Below, in pieces: positions 29,884 to 40,129 of a stretch of DNA of 64,000 bases. The stretch lies in the NCBI RefSeq assembly GCF_000423025.1, contig NZ_AUHE01000011.1, forward strand, positions 1-64,000, in the 5' to 3' direction. Each line of letters starts with the position of its first letter. Position 1 is the stretch's first letter. Under the pieces are notes generated by a model that had not been told where the DNA came from, did not search any database, and saw only the letters and a program-made list of their open reading frames with translations. A program made the translations under genes and the position numbers. The stretch is from Gordonia shandongensis DSM 45094. GTDB taxonomy: Bacteria; Actinomycetota; Actinomycetes; Mycobacteriales; Mycobacteriaceae.

Positions 29884-29939
29884 ATGGCGTCGCCCGACGC
29901 CCGGTCCGGGCGGGCTGTCGACCTCGGCGTCGCACTTGG

Positions 29940-29945
29940 CAGAAT
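29940..29945 (+). promoter_or_regulatory. -10 element for lspA (leaderless)
   Basis: CAGAAT ends 7 nt before the lspA ATG (29953) with no Shine-Dalgarno. It is back-to-back with the divergent -10 at 29878-29883. Confidence 0.45.
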
Positions 29946-29952
29946 CGAGCCC

Positions 29953-30543
29953 ATGAATGGATCCTCGGCGCACGACGCCGACGTCCCGGTCCGTCGGCGC
30001 GGTGTCGCATTGATCCCGATCCTCGCGGGTGTCGCTGCGGCGGCCTACGCGGCGGACGTCGTCTCGAAGGTTCTCGTCGTCGCCGAGATGACCCCGGGGT
30101 CGCCGGTGTCGCTCATCGACGGTGTGCTGGAGTTCCGACTGGTCCGCAACAGCGGGGCCGCGTTCTCGATGGCGACCGGGTACACGTGGGTGCTCACGTT
30201 CGTGGCCCTCGCCGTGGTCGCCGTGATCGTGCGGTTCGCCCGTCGCCTCGGCTCGCTCGGCTGGGTCGTCGGCCTGGGACTGGTGCTCGGCGGCGCGCTG
30301 GGGAACCTCACCGACCGGCTGGTGCGGTCGCCGGGCCCCCTGCGCGGGCACGTGGTGGACTTCATCCAGGTCGGCAGCTGGTGGCCGACGTTCAACCTGG
30401 CCGACTCGGCGGTGGTGTGCGGAGCGGTCCTCCTGGTGGTGCTCACCCTGCTCGGATACGACTACGACGGGACGACGACCGGATGGGCGGCCCGCCGCTC
30501 CGGGCACCGTCCTACCGACGGGGAGGACGATGGGGATGCGTGA
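29953..30543 (+). CDS. lspA: Lipoprotein signal peptidase LspA
   Basis: A 196-residue aspartic membrane peptidase that cleaves the signal peptide of prolipoproteins after diacylglyceryl transfer. Four transmembrane helices are visible. RNSGAAFS lies near residue 67, and the two catalytic Asp blocks are GNLTDRLVR with HVVDFIQ (about residues 117-140) and FNLADSAV (about residue 150). An in-frame extension upstream runs antisense to the lipoprotein gene and is rejected. The end overlaps rluD by 14 bp. Confidence 0.95.
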   Translation: MNGSSAHDADVPVRRRGVALIPILAGVAAAAYAADVVSKVLVVAEMTPGSPVSLIDGVLEFRLVRNSGAAFSMATGYTWVLTFVALAVVAVIVRFARRLGSLGWVVGLGLVLGGALGNLTDRLVRSPGPLRGHVVDFIQVGSWWPTFNLADSAVVCGAVLLVVLTLLGYDYDGTTTGWAARRSGHRPTDGEDDGDA

Positions 30544-31462
30544 CTCGCGATCGATGCCCGTACCCGACGGTCTCGACGGGATGCGCGTCGACGCCGGCGT
30601 CTCCCGCCTCCTCGGCCTGTCGCGGACGGTGGCGGCTGGCCTCGCGGACGCCGGCGACATCACGGTCGACGGCGGCGCGGTCGGCAAGTCGGCGAAGCTG
30701 GCGGCCGGCTCGTGGCTCGACGTGACCCTGCCGGAGCCGGAACGGCCGCTGACGGTGGAGCCGACACCGGTGGAGGAGCTCGAGGTGATCTACCACGACT
30801 CCGACATCATCGTCGTCGACAAGCCGGCGGGGGTCGCCGCCCACCCGTCCCTGGGCTGGTCGGGGCCCACGGTCATCGGGGCGCTGGCGGCCGCTGGATT
30901 CCGGATCTCGACCTCCGGCGCCCAGGAGCGGCAGGGCATCGTCCACCGACTCGATGCGGGCACCTCGGGGGTCATGGCGGTGGCGGCGTCCGAACGGGCG
31001 TACACGCTCCTCAAACGAGCCTTCAAGCAGCGCACGGTCGACAAGCGGTACCACGCCCTCGTGCAGGGGCGTCTCGACCCGCCGTCGGGGACCATCGACG
31101 CGCCGATCGGTCGCCATCCGGGATCGGAGTGGAGGTTCGCGGTGACCGCGGGCGGAAGGGCGTCGTTGACGCACTACGACACGGTGGAGATGTTCGCGGC
31201 GGCGTCGCTGCTCGACGTGCACCTGGAGACCGGCCGGACGCATCAGATCCGCGTGCACTTCTCCGCCCTGCATCACCCGTGCTGCGGTGATCCGACCTAC
31301 GGGGCCGACCCGGTGCTCGCGGAGCGACTCGGTCTGGAACGGCAGTGGCTGCACGCTCGGACGCTGGGATTCGCGCATCCCGCGGACGGTCGACAGGTGG
31401 AGTTCACCGCCGACTATCCGGTCGATCTGCAGCATGCCCTCGACGTGTTGCGCGAGCCCTGA
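30530..31462 (+). CDS. RluD-family rRNA pseudouridine synthase
   Basis: A 310-residue RluA/RluD-family enzyme that isomerises uridine in 23S rRNA. An S4-like RNA-binding domain (residues about 15-70) precedes the synthase domain. The catalytic motif [11 protein letters not shown] lies near residue 140, with the essential Asp. Later motifs include RYHALVQG and [10 protein letters not shown]. The ATG at 30530 overlaps lspA; an ATG 6 bp later is an alternative. Family knowledge suggests 23S rRNA helix 69 as target; specificity is inferred. Confidence 0.9.
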   Translation: MGMRDSRSMPVPDGLDGMRVDAGVSRLLGLSRTVAAGLADAGDITVDGGAVGKSAKLAAGSWLDVTLPEPERPLTVEPTPVEELEVIYHDSDIIVVDKPAGVAAHPSLGWSGPTVIGALAAAGFRISTSGAQERQGIVHRLDAGTSGVMAVAASERAYTLLKRAFKQRTVDKRYHALVQGRLDPPSGTIDAPIGRHPGSEWRFAVTAGGRASLTHYDTVEMFAAASLLDVHLETGRTHQIRVHFSALHHPCCGDPTYGADPVLAERLGLERQWLHARTLGFAHPADGRQVEFTADYPVDLQHALDVLREP

Positions 31463-31561
31463 TCTCACGGAGTCGCAGCTCACCGCGTCGGTCGCGGAAA
31501 TGTCGCCGGCGCGGCCTACAGTGGAAGCCGTCAGCCGGTCATCGCCATAAGGAGTCGCCGC

Positions 31562-34500
31562 GTGTCGGGGTCGTTCGTTCATCTTCACAATCACACCGAG
31601 TTCTCGATGCTCGACGGCGCTGCGAAGATGTCGCCGTTGTTCGCCGAGGCGGAGCGGTTGGGGATGACGGCGATCGGGATGACCGATCACGGGAACATGT
31701 TCGGCGCCAGCGAGTTCTACAACACGGCGAGCAAGCACGGGATCAAGCCGATCATCGGGATCGAGGCGTACGTCGCGCCGGAGTCGCGGTTCACGACCAA
31801 GCGGATCCAGTGGGGCACCCGCGATCAGAAGTCCGACGACGTCTCCGGTTCGGGTGCCTACACGCATATGACGATGGTCGCCGAGAATTCGGCCGGTCTG
31901 CGGAATCTGTTCAAGCTGTCCTCGCTCGCGTCGATCGAGGGGCAGCTGGGCAAGTGGGCGCGTATGGATGCCGAGATCATCGCCGAGCATGCCGAGGGGA
32001 TCATCGCGACGACCGGGTGTCCGTCGGGTGAGGTGCAGACCCGCCTGCGGTTGGGGCACGATGCCGAGGCGCTCGAGGCGGCGGGCAAGTGGCAGGAGAT
32101 CTTCGGTAGGGAGAACTTCTATCTCGAGCTGATGGAGCACGGTCTGGAGATCGAGCAGCGTGTCCGTTCGGGGCTCCTGGACATCGGCAGGAAGCTGGGG
32201 ATCCCGCCGCTGGTGACCAACGACTGCCACTATGTGACGCGTGATCACGCCGAGGCTCACGAGGCGCTGCTGTGTCTGCAGACCGGCAAGACGCTGTCGG
32301 ATCCGACGCGGTTCAAGTTCGACGGTGACGGTTACTACCTCAAGTCGGCTGCCGAGATGCGTGAGCTGTGGGACGGTGTGGTGCCCGGCGCGTGCGATGC
32401 GACTTTGGAGATCGCCGACCGCGTGCAGTCGTACGAGGAGGTCTTCGCCCACCACGACCGGATGCCGATCTTCCCGGTGCCCGAGGGCTTCACCCAGGAG
32501 ACCTGGTTGGCGCGCGAGGTCATGGCCGGCCTCGACCGCCGTTTCAACGGGCACCCGCCGGCCGAGTACGTCTCGCGGGCCGAGTACGAGCTGAGCGTCA
32601 TCAATCAGATGGGCTTCCCGGCGTACTTCCTGGTGGTCGGCGACCTGATCCGCCATGCGCTCGAGGTCGGCATCCGGGTGGGGCCGGGACGCGGCAGCGC
32701 CGCCGGGTCACTGGTGGCGTACGCCCTGGGCATCACGAACATCGACCCCCTCCCGCACGGTCTGCTGTTCGAGCGGTTCCTGAATCCGGAGCGCGTGTCG
32801 ATGCCCGACATCGACATCGACTTCGACGACCGTCGTCGCGGTGAGATGATCACCTACGCGTCGGAGAAGTGGGGGCACGACAAGGTCGCTCAGGTGATCA
32901 CGTTCGGCACCATCAAGACCAAGGCCGCGATCAAGGACTCGGCGCGCGTCCAGTTCGGTCAGCCGGGCTTCGCGATCGCCGACCGCATCACCAAGGCCCT
33001 GCCGCCGCCGATCATGGCCAAGGACATCCCGGTGTGGGGGATCACCGACCCGGAGCATGAGCGGTACTCGGAGGCCACCGAGGTTCGGACGCTCATCGAG
33101 ACCGACCCGGACGTCAAGCGGATCTACGACACCGCTCTCGGCTTGGAGGGACTGGTCCGCAACGCGGGTGTGCACGCCTGTGCGGTGATCATGTCGTCCG
33201 AGCCGTTGACCGACGCGATCCCGGTGTGGAGGCGCGCGCAGGACGGCGCGATCATCACCGGCTGGGACTACCCGTCGTGCGAGGCCATCGGTCTGTTGAA
33301 GATGGACTTCCTCGGGCTGCGCAACCTGACCGTCATCGGTGACGCGATCGAGAACATCAAGACCAACCGCGGAATCGACCTCGATCTGGACACACTGCCC
33401 CTGGAGGACGAGAAGACCTACGAGCTCCTCGCCCGCGGTGACACGCTCGGCGTGTTCCAGCTCGACGGCGCCGCGATGCGCGAACTGCTCAAGATGATGC
33501 AGCCGACGGGATTCGAGGACATCGTCGCGGTGCTGGCGCTGTATCGCCCGGGGCCGATGGGCGTCAACGCGCACACCGACTATGCGAAGCGGAAGAACGG
33601 GCTGCAGGACGTCAAGCCGATCCACCCGGAGCTCGAGGAGCCGCTCAAGGAGATCCTCTCCGAGACCTACGGGCTGATCGTGTATCAGGAGCAGATCATG
33701 CAGATCGCTCAGAAGGTGGCCGGCTACTCGCTCGGGCAGGCGGATCTGCTGCGTCGCGCCATGGGCAAGAAGAAGAAGGAGATCCTCGACGAGGCGTACG
33801 ACGGCTTCGCCCAGGGAATGAAGGACAACGGGTTCTCGCAGGCCGCGATCACCGCGCTGTGGGACACCGTCCTCCCGTTCGCCGGGTACGCCTTCAACAA
33901 GTCGCACGCCGCCGGTTACGGGCTCGTCTCGTTCTGGACCGCGTACCTCAAGGCGAACTATCCGGCCGAGTACATGGCCGGTCTGCTGACCTCCGTCGGT
34001 GACGACAAGGACAAGGCCGCGATCTACCTGGCCGATTGCCGAAAAATGGGAATCACGGTGCTGCCGCCCGATGTCAACGCCTCGCGCGCCGATTTCGCCG
34101 CGGTGGGCGACGACATCCGCTTCGGTCTCGCTGCGATCCGCAACGTCGGTTCGGGCGTGGTCTCGTCGATCATCGCCGCGCGTGAGGAGAAGGGGCCGTA
34201 CTCGAGCTTCTCGGACTACCTCGGCAAGGTCGATGTGCAGGCGTGCAGTAAGAAGGTCACCGAATCGTTGATCAAGGCCGGCGGTTTCGACTCGTTGGAC
34301 CATCCGCGCAAGGGGCTGTTCCTGGTTCACGCCGACGCGATCGATTCGGTCCTGTCGACGAAGAAGGCCGAAGCGGTGGGCCAATTCGATCTGTTCGGCG
34401 GTGCCGGCGGAGAAGACGATTCGTCGGACGTGTTCGCGGTGAAGGTTCCCGACGAGGAGTGGGAGACCAAGCATCAACTCGCCCTCGAGCGCGACATGCT

Positions 34501-35098
34501 CGGGTTGTACGTGTCGGGTCATCCCCTCGCGGGCCTGGAGCACGCGATCGCCGCGCAGACCGACACCTCGATCACGTCGCTGCTGGAGGGCGAGGTCAAG
34601 GACGGGGCTCAGATCACGATCGGCGGCATCATCTCGTCGGTCACGCGGCGGGTGAACAAGAAGGGTGAGCCGTGGGCCGCGGTGACCATCGAGGACATGG
34701 TCGGCGGTGCGGAGGTCTATTTCTTCCCGCGCGCCTATCTCGCGTTCTCGATGGACCTGGTGCCCGACAACATCGTGCTCGTGCGGGCGCGGGTCAACAA
34801 GCGTGACGATTCGACGATGATCAGTGCGAACGATCTCGCCGTGCCGGATCTCAGTGCGGTCGGCACCACGAAGCCACTGAGTCTGACGCTGTCGGCGCGT
34901 GCCTGTACGCCCGACCGTGTCCGGTCGCTCAAACAGGTTCTGACGCGGCATCCCGGGACGTCCGATGTCCACGTGACCCTGGTGAGCGAGAGCCGTCAGA
35001 CGCAGCTCCGGCTCACCGATGCGTTGCGGGTGAATCCGTCGTCTGCGCTGATGGGGGACCTCAAGGCGCTGCTCGGTCCGGGATGCCTCACCGCCTGA
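31562..35098 (+). CDS. dnaE1: DNA polymerase III alpha subunit DnaE1
   Basis: A 1178-residue replicative polymerase. The N-terminal PHP domain ([16 protein letters not shown]) provides proofreading in actinobacterial DnaE1. The polymerase core has [18 protein letters not shown] and the catalytic Asp residues in [12 protein letters not shown] near residue 415. [13 protein letters not shown] lies in the fingers, and a tandem HhH/OB-fold part lies near the C-terminus ([13 protein letters not shown]). No intein is present. The GTG start has AAGGAG 7-8 nt upstream, and TACAGT near 31515 is a possible -10. Confidence 0.96.
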   Translation: MSGSFVHLHNHTEFSMLDGAAKMSPLFAEAERLGMTAIGMTDHGNMFGASEFYNTASKHGIKPIIGIEAYVAPESRFTTKRIQWGTRDQKSDDVSGSGAYTHMTMVAENSAGLRNLFKLSSLASIEGQLGKWARMDAEIIAEHAEGIIATTGCPSGEVQTRLRLGHDAEALEAAGKWQEIFGRENFYLELMEHGLEIEQRVRSGLLDIGRKLGIPPLVTNDCHYVTRDHAEAHEALLCLQTGKTLSDPTRFKFDGDGYYLKSAAEMRELWDGVVPGACDATLEIADRVQSYEEVFAHHDRMPIFPVPEGFTQETWLAREVMAGLDRRFNGHPPAEYVSRAEYELSVINQMGFPAYFLVVGDLIRHALEVGIRVGPGRGSAAGSLVAYALGITNIDPLPHGLLFERFLNPERVSMPDIDIDFDDRRRGEMITYASEKWGHDKVAQVITFGTIKTKAAIKDSARVQFGQPGFAIADRITKALPPPIMAKDIPVWGITDPEHERYSEATEVRTLIETDPDVKRIYDTALGLEGLVRNAGVHACAVIMSSEPLTDAIPVWRRAQDGAIITGWDYPSCEAIGLLKMDFLGLRNLTVIGDAIENIKTNRGIDLDLDTLPLEDEKTYELLARGDTLGVFQLDGAAMRELLKMMQPTGFEDIVAVLALYRPGPMGVNAHTDYAKRKNGLQDVKPIHPELEEPLKEILSETYGLIVYQEQIMQIAQKVAGYSLGQADLLRRAMGKKKKEILDEAYDGFAQGMKDNGFSQAAITALWDTVLPFAGYAFNKSHAAGYGLVSFWTAYLKANYPAEYMAGLLTSVGDDKDKAAIYLADCRKMGITVLPPDVNASRADFAAVGDDIRFGLAAIRNVGSGVVSSIIAAREEKGPYSSFSDYLGKVDVQACSKKVTESLIKAGGFDSLDHPRKGLFLVHADAIDSVLSTKKAEAVGQFDLFGGAGGEDDSSDVFAVKVPDEEWETKHQLALERDMLGLYVSGHPLAGLEHAIAAQTDTSITSLLEGEVKDGAQITIGGIISSVTRRVNKKGEPWAAVTIEDMVGGAEVYFFPRAYLAFSMDLVPDNIVLVRARVNKRDDSTMISANDLAVPDLSAVGTTKPLSLTLSARACTPDRVRSLKQVLTRHPGTSDVHVTLVSESRQTQLRLTDALRVNPSSALMGDLKALLGPGCLTA

Positions 35099-35155
35099 GC
35101 CGTCGTCGCCGGAACAGCTGATTTCGGGTCGCCGAATTCGTGGTCGCGGGAGTGC

Positions 35156-35161
35156 TACACT
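35156..35161 (+). promoter_or_regulatory. -10 element giving a leaderless transcript
   Basis: TACACT is followed by 7 nt and then ATG at 35169, with no Shine-Dalgarno. A -35 is not clear. Confidence 0.5.
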
Positions 35162-35168
35162 CTGCGGT

Positions 35169-35444
35169 ATGACAACGCTGACTCTGATTCTTCCGGACAC
35201 CGCACGATCTCGTGCGGTGCCGGTTGTTTCGATATTCGGCGTACCGTGGCCGGTCCACAAGGCGGCGGCCGTCGTGGCCGGCGTGCTGACGGCCCTGGTG
35301 GTCTTCGCGATCAGCGGTTCGGGCGAGTGGGCCATGTGGACCAGCGCGGGAACCGCGGTCGCCGTCTGGTGGGGCGGCTATCGGTCGGCGGGCCACCGGT
35401 GGGACGATGGGGTGCGTGACTACACCGCCGACACCCGCGACTGA
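35169..35444 (+). CDS. Small membrane protein of unknown function
   Basis: A 91-residue protein with a hydrophobic helix at about residues 32-50 and a second, Trp-rich one at about 54-70 (WAMWTSAGTAVAVWWGG). No known domain is recognised. Its last 38 bp overlap the likely ilvA start in another frame, which suggests the two are co-transcribed. The likely leaderless start and GC-rich codon use support a real gene. Confidence 0.55.
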   Translation: MTTLTLILPDTARSRAVPVVSIFGVPWPVHKAAAVVAGVLTALVVFAISGSGEWAMWTSAGTAVAVWWGGYRSAGHRWDDGVRDYTADTRD

Positions 35445-36789
35445 GACCGACTCCGACCTCTCCCGGCCGGGCATCGAGGCGGCCGCGCGCCGCCTGAACG
35501 GCATCGTCCGGCGGACTCCGCTGGAGCCGTGCCCGCGGCTGAGTCTCGACACCGGTGCGCAGATCTCCTTCAAGCGCGAAGACCTGCAGACGGTGCGCTC
35601 GTACAAGATCCGTGGCGCATACAACGTGATGGCCCAGCTCAGCGAGCAGGAGCTGGCGGCGGGTGTCGTCGCCGCCAGCGCGGGCAACCACGCCCAGGGC
35701 GTCGCCTTCGCCTGCGCGACGATGCGCGTGCCGGGGCGCATCTACGTGCCGGCCACCACACCGAAGCAGAAGCGGGATCGCATCCGCTGGCACGGGCGGG
35801 AGTACGTCGAGTTGATCGCGGTCGGCGACACCTACGACGCCGCCGCGTCGGCCGCCCAGAGCGACGTGCTCCGGACCGGCGCCACCTGGATCCACGCCTT
35901 CGACGATCCGCGCACCGCGGCCGGCCAGGGGACGATCGGTCTGGAGATCGCCGAGCAGTTGGGCGACGACCTCGACGTCGTCGTCGTCCCGGTCGGCGGC
36001 GCCGGCTGCATGGCGGGCATCGTGACCTACCTGCGCGAGGCGCTGCCCGACGTCGCGGTGATCGGTGTGGAGCCCGACGGCGCCGTGTCGCTGTCGGCGG
36101 CACTGGTGGTCGGTGAGCCGCACACCCTGCCGACCGTCGACTCGTTCGTCGACGGCGCCGCCGTCAAACGCATCGGCGGCCTCGGCTACGAGGTCATGGC
36201 GGCGGCCGGCGCGCGGGTCGTCGACCACCCGGCGCTGCACGGCCTCGTCGATCAACCGCGGGTGCCGATCATCGCGCCGAGCGACATCGACTTCGCTCCC
36301 GGAGGCGTCACGGTCACCCACGTCAGCGAGGGGGCCATCTGCTCGACGATGTTGGAGCTCTATCAGAACGAGGGGATCATCGCCGAACCGGCCGGAGCGC
36401 TGGCCGTCGCCGCACTCACCGAACTGTCGCTGCCGGCGGGCGCGAACGTGGTCGCGTTGATCTCGGGCGGCAACAACGACGTCTCCCGATACGGGGAGAT
36501 CGTCGAGCGGTCGCTGGTCCACCGCGGACTGAAGCACTACTTCCTGGTGAACTTTCCACAGGAGCCCGGCGCGCTCCGGCGCTTCCTCGACGAGGTGCTG
36601 GGGCCCGACGACGACATCACCCTGTTCGAGTACGTGAAGCGCAACAACCGGGAGACCGGCGCCGCGTTGGTCGGCGTGGAACTCGGTGAGCGCGCAGGTC
36701 TGGACGGCCTGCTCGATCGCATGCACCGGTCGCGGCTGAATGTGGAGCGGCTGGAGCCGGACACGCCCGCGTACCGCTACCTGACCTGA
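35407..36789 (+). CDS. ilvA: Threonine ammonia-lyase (threonine dehydratase), biosynthetic
   Basis: A 460-residue pyridoxal-phosphate enzyme that makes 2-oxobutanoate from threonine, the entry to isoleucine. The PLP lysine is in SYKIRGAYN near residue 64, the phosphate loop follows SAGNHAQG, and GGAGCMAG lies near residue 200. The C-terminal regulatory ACT-like domain (HYFLVNFPQEPGALRRF onward) suggests isoleucine feedback. ATG 35407 and GTG 35416 are alternative starts. It ends at a strong hairpin terminator. Confidence 0.93.
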   Translation: MGCVTTPPTPATETDSDLSRPGIEAAARRLNGIVRRTPLEPCPRLSLDTGAQISFKREDLQTVRSYKIRGAYNVMAQLSEQELAAGVVAASAGNHAQGVAFACATMRVPGRIYVPATTPKQKRDRIRWHGREYVELIAVGDTYDAAASAAQSDVLRTGATWIHAFDDPRTAAGQGTIGLEIAEQLGDDLDVVVVPVGGAGCMAGIVTYLREALPDVAVIGVEPDGAVSLSAALVVGEPHTLPTVDSFVDGAAVKRIGGLGYEVMAAAGARVVDHPALHGLVDQPRVPIIAPSDIDFAPGGVTVTHVSEGAICSTMLELYQNEGIIAEPAGALAVAALTELSLPAGANVVALISGGNNDVSRYGEIVERSLVHRGLKHYFLVNFPQEPGALRRFLDEVLGPDDDITLFEYVKRNNRETGAALVGVELGERAGLDGLLDRMHRSRLNVERLEPDTPAYRYLT

Positions 36790-36793
36790 ATCG

Positions 36794-36840
36794 GCTGCAG
36801 TCGCCTGATCCCGCTGCAGTCGTCTGATCCCGCTGCAGTC
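36794..36840 (+). repeat. 19-bp tandem repeat after ilvA
   Basis: Two full units (GCTGCAGTCGYCTGATCCC) at 36794-36812 and 36813-36831 and a third partial unit to 36840, directly after the ilvA stop. Confidence 0.85.
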
Positions 36841-36848
36841 GCACGCCC

Positions 36849-36890
36849 CGGTCGCCCATCGGAATCCCGGTGGGCGACCGTCGTTTCATC
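36849..36890 (+). terminator. ilvA terminator hairpin
   Basis: CGGTCGCCCA (36849-36858) and TGGGCGACCG (36871-36880) form a perfect 10-bp stem followed by TCGTTTCATC. It isolates ilvA from the mce operon. Confidence 0.8.
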
Positions 36891-36946
36891 GTCTCGCGCG
36901 CGTCCGACCTCACACCTTCGGTGAGATTTCCTGCATAGGTGTAGTT

Positions 36947-36966
36947 ATGTGTGAGCCTTCGCACAT
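36947..36966. promoter_or_regulatory. Inverted repeat upstream of the mce operon
   Basis: ATGTGTGA and TCGCACAT flank GCCT with one mismatch, 67 bp before the proposed yrbEA start. This could be an operator for a GntR- or TetR-type regulator of the mce operon. No regulator gene is adjacent. Confidence 0.4.
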
Positions 36967-37032
36967 GGCGAAGAGAATGCTGTGTATATTACGAGCAGCG
37001 ATCAGCAGATCGTCGGAGACGGGGGCTCGCAG

Positions 37033-37944
37033 ATGTCGGCCGCAACCCGTCGACGAAGGACAGGTCGAGGCGAAGGCAGGGGAGTGAGCACAGAAACGCT
37101 TGCAGCGGGCTCGGACGCACCGCGCCGCGGATTCCGGGACACCGGTATCGCCAAGTGGTTCCACGAGCACGTCACCAAGTCCTTCGAGACATTCGGTCGA
37201 CAGCTCGCCATGTTCGTCGAGGTCTTCAAGGTCCTCGTCGAGGACATCGTCAAGCGACGGTTCCCCTTCGGCGAGTTCATCCGCCAATGCGCCTTCATGT
37301 CGTCGACCTCGGTCTTCCCGACGCTCCTCGTCGCGATCCCGATCGGCGTCATCGTGTCGATCCAGGTCTCGAACATCGCCGGACAGATCGGTGCCACATC
37401 GTTCTCCGGTGCGGCGACCGGACTGGGCGTCATCCGCCAGGGCGCACCGCTGGTGACGTCCCTGCTGCTGGCCGGCGCCGTCGGCTCGGCCATCGCCGCC
37501 GATCTCGGATCGCGGACCATCCGCGAGGAGATCGACGCGATGAAGGTGATGGGCGTCAACCCCGTCCAGCGCCTCATCTCGCCACGTCTGCTGGCCACGA
37601 TGGTCGTCTCGTTCCTCCTGTGCGGCTTCGTCTGCTTCGTCGGCTTCATCACCGGCTACCTGTTCAACGTCTATTTCCAAGGCGGGACACCGGGCAGCTA
37701 CACGGGAACCTTCGCGTCGTTCGCCGGGGTCTCCGACCTCGTGTTCGCCTTGGTGAAAGCGGTGATCTTCGGTGCCATCGTCGCCATCGTCGCCTGCGAC
37801 CGCGGGTTGACCACGAGCGGCGGTCCGGCCGGTGTCGCGAACTCGGTGAACGCCGCGGTCGTCAACTCGGTGATCCTGCTGTTCACCGTCAATGTGGTGC
37901 TGACGCAGCTCTTCGCCCTCGTCGTGCCGGCGAAGGTGGTGTGA
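37033..37944 (+). CDS. yrbEA: Mce-associated permease YrbEA
   Basis: A 303-residue MlaE-type permease subunit of an Mce lipid importer. A cytoplasmic N-terminus precedes five or six hydrophobic helices, and the MlaE signature with GSAIAADLGSRTIREEIDAMKVMGV is present near the middle; its EID part contacts the ATPase. Start choice is uncertain: ATG 37033 has GGGGG upstream, and GTG 36982 and GTG 37084 are in frame. It is the first gene of a nine-gene operon. The ATPase (MceG/Mkl) is not in this window. Confidence 0.9.
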   Translation: MSAATRRRRTGRGEGRGVSTETLAAGSDAPRRGFRDTGIAKWFHEHVTKSFETFGRQLAMFVEVFKVLVEDIVKRRFPFGEFIRQCAFMSSTSVFPTLLVAIPIGVIVSIQVSNIAGQIGATSFSGAATGLGVIRQGAPLVTSLLLAGAVGSAIAADLGSRTIREEIDAMKVMGVNPVQRLISPRLLATMVVSFLLCGFVCFVGFITGYLFNVYFQGGTPGSYTGTFASFAGVSDLVFALVKAVIFGAIVAIVACDRGLTTSGGPAGVANSVNAAVVNSVILLFTVNVVLTQLFALVVPAKVV

Positions 37945-37945
37945 G

Positions 37946-38812
37946 ATGACCGCGTCACGGTATGTCCCGCCCGCCCTGCGGCCCCTGCAGTGGGGTCGGA
38001 AGGCGGTCGAGGCCCCACGCGACGGGCTCGTCGCCATGGGCCACCTGATCACCTTCCTGGTGAAGTCGATCGGTCTGGCGCCCATCACCTTCCGGCACTA
38101 CCGCAAGGAGGTCTGGCGGCTGCTGTCGGACGTCGCCTGGGGCAACGGGGCGATCGTCGTCGGCGGCGGAACCGTCGGCGTCATGATCATCCTCGGCGTG
38201 ATGGGCGGAGCCACCGTCGGCATCGAGGGTTACACCGCCCTGCACCTGCTGGGCATGGATCCGGTGACCGGCGGCCTGTCGGCCTTCGCGACCACCCGCG
38301 AGATCGCGCCGCTGCTCGCGGCGACGGCGTTCACCGCGCAGTCCGGCTGTCGATTCACCGCACAGCTCGGATCGATGCGGATCAGCGAGGAGATCGACGC
38401 GCTCGAATCGATCGCGATCCGGCCGCTGCCGTACCTGGTGACGACGCGCATGTCCGCCGCCGTGCTGTCGATCATCCCCCTGTACGCGATCTCCCTGGCG
38501 GCCAACTACATCGCCTCGCAGGTGATGTTCCAGCTGCAGAGCGGTCAGGGAGCCGGCACCTACGAGCACTACTTCGATTCGTTCATCGTCTCGACCGACA
38601 TGCTCTACTCGTTCCTCAAGGTGATCGTCTTCGTCCTGCTCACCACCTTCATCCAGTGCTACTACGGGTACTTCGCCTCGGGCGGACCGGAGGGCGTCGG
38701 GGTGGCCGCCGGACACGCGATCCGACTCTCGATCATCACGATCGTCTTCGCGAACCTGATCCTCACCCTGGTGTTCTGGGGCACCACGGCCGGCATCAAG
38801 ATTTCGGGGTAG
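37946..38812 (+). CDS. yrbEB: Mce-associated permease YrbEB
   Basis: A 288-residue second MlaE-type permease subunit. The motif SGCRFTAQLGSMRISEEIDALESI matches the EEIDA contact loop of YrbE proteins, and several transmembrane helices surround it. It starts 1 bp after the yrbEA stop and forms the heterodimeric membrane channel with it. Classic mce operons carry exactly this yrbEA-yrbEB pair. Confidence 0.92.
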   Translation: MTASRYVPPALRPLQWGRKAVEAPRDGLVAMGHLITFLVKSIGLAPITFRHYRKEVWRLLSDVAWGNGAIVVGGGTVGVMIILGVMGGATVGIEGYTALHLLGMDPVTGGLSAFATTREIAPLLAATAFTAQSGCRFTAQLGSMRISEEIDALESIAIRPLPYLVTTRMSAAVLSIIPLYAISLAANYIASQVMFQLQSGQGAGTYEHYFDSFIVSTDMLYSFLKVIVFVLLTTFIQCYYGYFASGGPEGVGVAAGHAIRLSIITIVFANLILTLVFWGTTAGIKISG

Positions 38813-38815
38813 CTG

Positions 38816-40129
38816 ATGAAAATCGATACGGGCGGCCGGGATCCGTCACTGACCACCTACCTGCTGCGGGGGATCGCGTTTCTCGCGGTCGGCGTCGTCG
38901 TCTTCGTGCTGCTGTTCATGCGCTACGAAGGCAAGTTCGACAGCACCACCGAGGTCACCGCGGAGCTGACCGACGTCGGCGACGGACTCGTCTCGGGGGC
39001 CGACGTCCGCTACAACGGCCTGATCGTCGGCACCGTCGACTCGGTGTCGATGGTCGACGGCGGCACCAATCCGCGCAAAGACGTCCACCTGATCCTCGAG
39101 CCGAAGCAGGCCGACGGGATTCCGGCGAACACGACGGCGCGGACCGTCCCGTCGAACCTGTTCGGCGTCAATTCGGTGGAGCTCATCGCCCCCGAGCGGC
39201 CGTCGCAGGACCGACTGTCCGACGGAGGGGTCGTTCGCGCCGACACGTCCGCGCCGACCATCCGCCTCCAGGACGCGCAGAACGAACTGCGCTCCCTGCT
39301 GCAGAGCGTGCCGCCGGAGGATCTCGGCATGGTCCTCGGGACCATCGCCGACGCACTCGACGGCGGTGGGGCGGCGTTCGCGACGTTCTCCGGCGTCCTG
39401 GAGACCTACTGGAAGACGATCAACGAGCAGTTCCCGGCGGGTGCGCCGTCGGGTTTCGACAATTTCAACCGTGCGGTTCGCGGACTGGCGGACTCGACGC
39501 CGAAACTGCTCGACGCGCTGGGCAAGTCGGCCGTGCCGGCCATGACGATCGCCGAGAAGTCCGAGCAGCTGACCGGACTGCTGTCGTCGGCGGGCGGTCT
39601 GCTCGACCAGGTGCAGGCGCTCTTCGCGAAGAACGCCGACGGCGGCAAGCGGATCGTCCACGACATGAACATCATGCTCGGCGCGACGATGCTCGACCCG
39701 GATGCGCTGCCGCAGGCGCTCCACGAGATCTACGTGCTCGCCGGGAAGGTCCTGACGGTCTTCACCGGCACCAACGGGCGCGTCCAGCTGAGCCTCGGCA
39801 TCAGCTTCGGTGCGTTCCAGCAGTACACCCGGCAGAACTGCCCCGTGTACGACGGCGGTCGGTACGGACAGCTCCGCGGCCCCGGCTGCGTCGGACCGGG
39901 CACGGGGACCGGACCCACGATGTCCGGACCGCTCACGGTGTACCCGCAGGGCATGAAGAAGGCGAGTAAGACGACGAAGAGGGCGACCGACCCGGTGGGT
40001 GCGGTCACCACGGGCAAGGATGCGGCGACGATCCGCGGGGCACTCGGTCGCACCCCGTCGTCCGCCGACACGCTGATGCTCGGACCACTGGTGTCGGGCG
40101 TGACGCCGGAGAAGAAGGGGGCGCGGTGA
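38816..40129 (+). CDS. mceA: Mce family protein, MceA position
   Basis: A 437-residue MCE-domain protein with one N-terminal transmembrane helix (about residues 15-37), an MCE/MlaD domain (about 40-125, with SGADVRYNGLIVGTV), a long helical region (about 150-320) and a Gly/Thr/Lys-rich tail. Six such proteins assemble into a heterohexameric tunnel that carries lipids across the periplasm. A Cys pair in the C-terminal part (NCPVY, GPGCV) is typical of MceA proteins. It overlaps mceB by 4 bp. Confidence 0.9.
   Translation: MKIDTGGRDPSLTTYLLRGIAFLAVGVVVFVLLFMRYEGKFDSTTEVTAELTDVGDGLVSGADVRYNGLIVGTVDSVSMVDGGTNPRKDVHLILEPKQADGIPANTTARTVPSNLFGVNSVELIAPERPSQDRLSDGGVVRADTSAPTIRLQDAQNELRSLLQSVPPEDLGMVLGTIADALDGGGAAFATFSGVLETYWKTINEQFPAGAPSGFDNFNRAVRGLADSTPKLLDALGKSAVPAMTIAEKSEQLTGLLSSAGGLLDQVQALFAKNADGGKRIVHDMNIMLGATMLDPDALPQALHEIYVLAGKVLTVFTGTNGRVQLSLGISFGAFQQYTRQNCPVYDGGRYGQLRGPGCVGPGTGTGPTMSGPLTVYPQGMKKASKTTKRATDPVGAVTTGKDAATIRGALGRTPSSADTLMLGPLVSGVTPEKKGAR

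Noticed and set aside
29284..29952. Longer N-terminus for lspA (223 codons)
   Set aside because: It runs antisense to the lipoprotein gene; the ATG at 29953 starts right before the first LspA helix and has a -10 in place.
32708..35335. 875-codon minus-strand open frame opposite dnaE1
   Set aside because: Same reason: a shadow of dnaE1 without start signals or domains.
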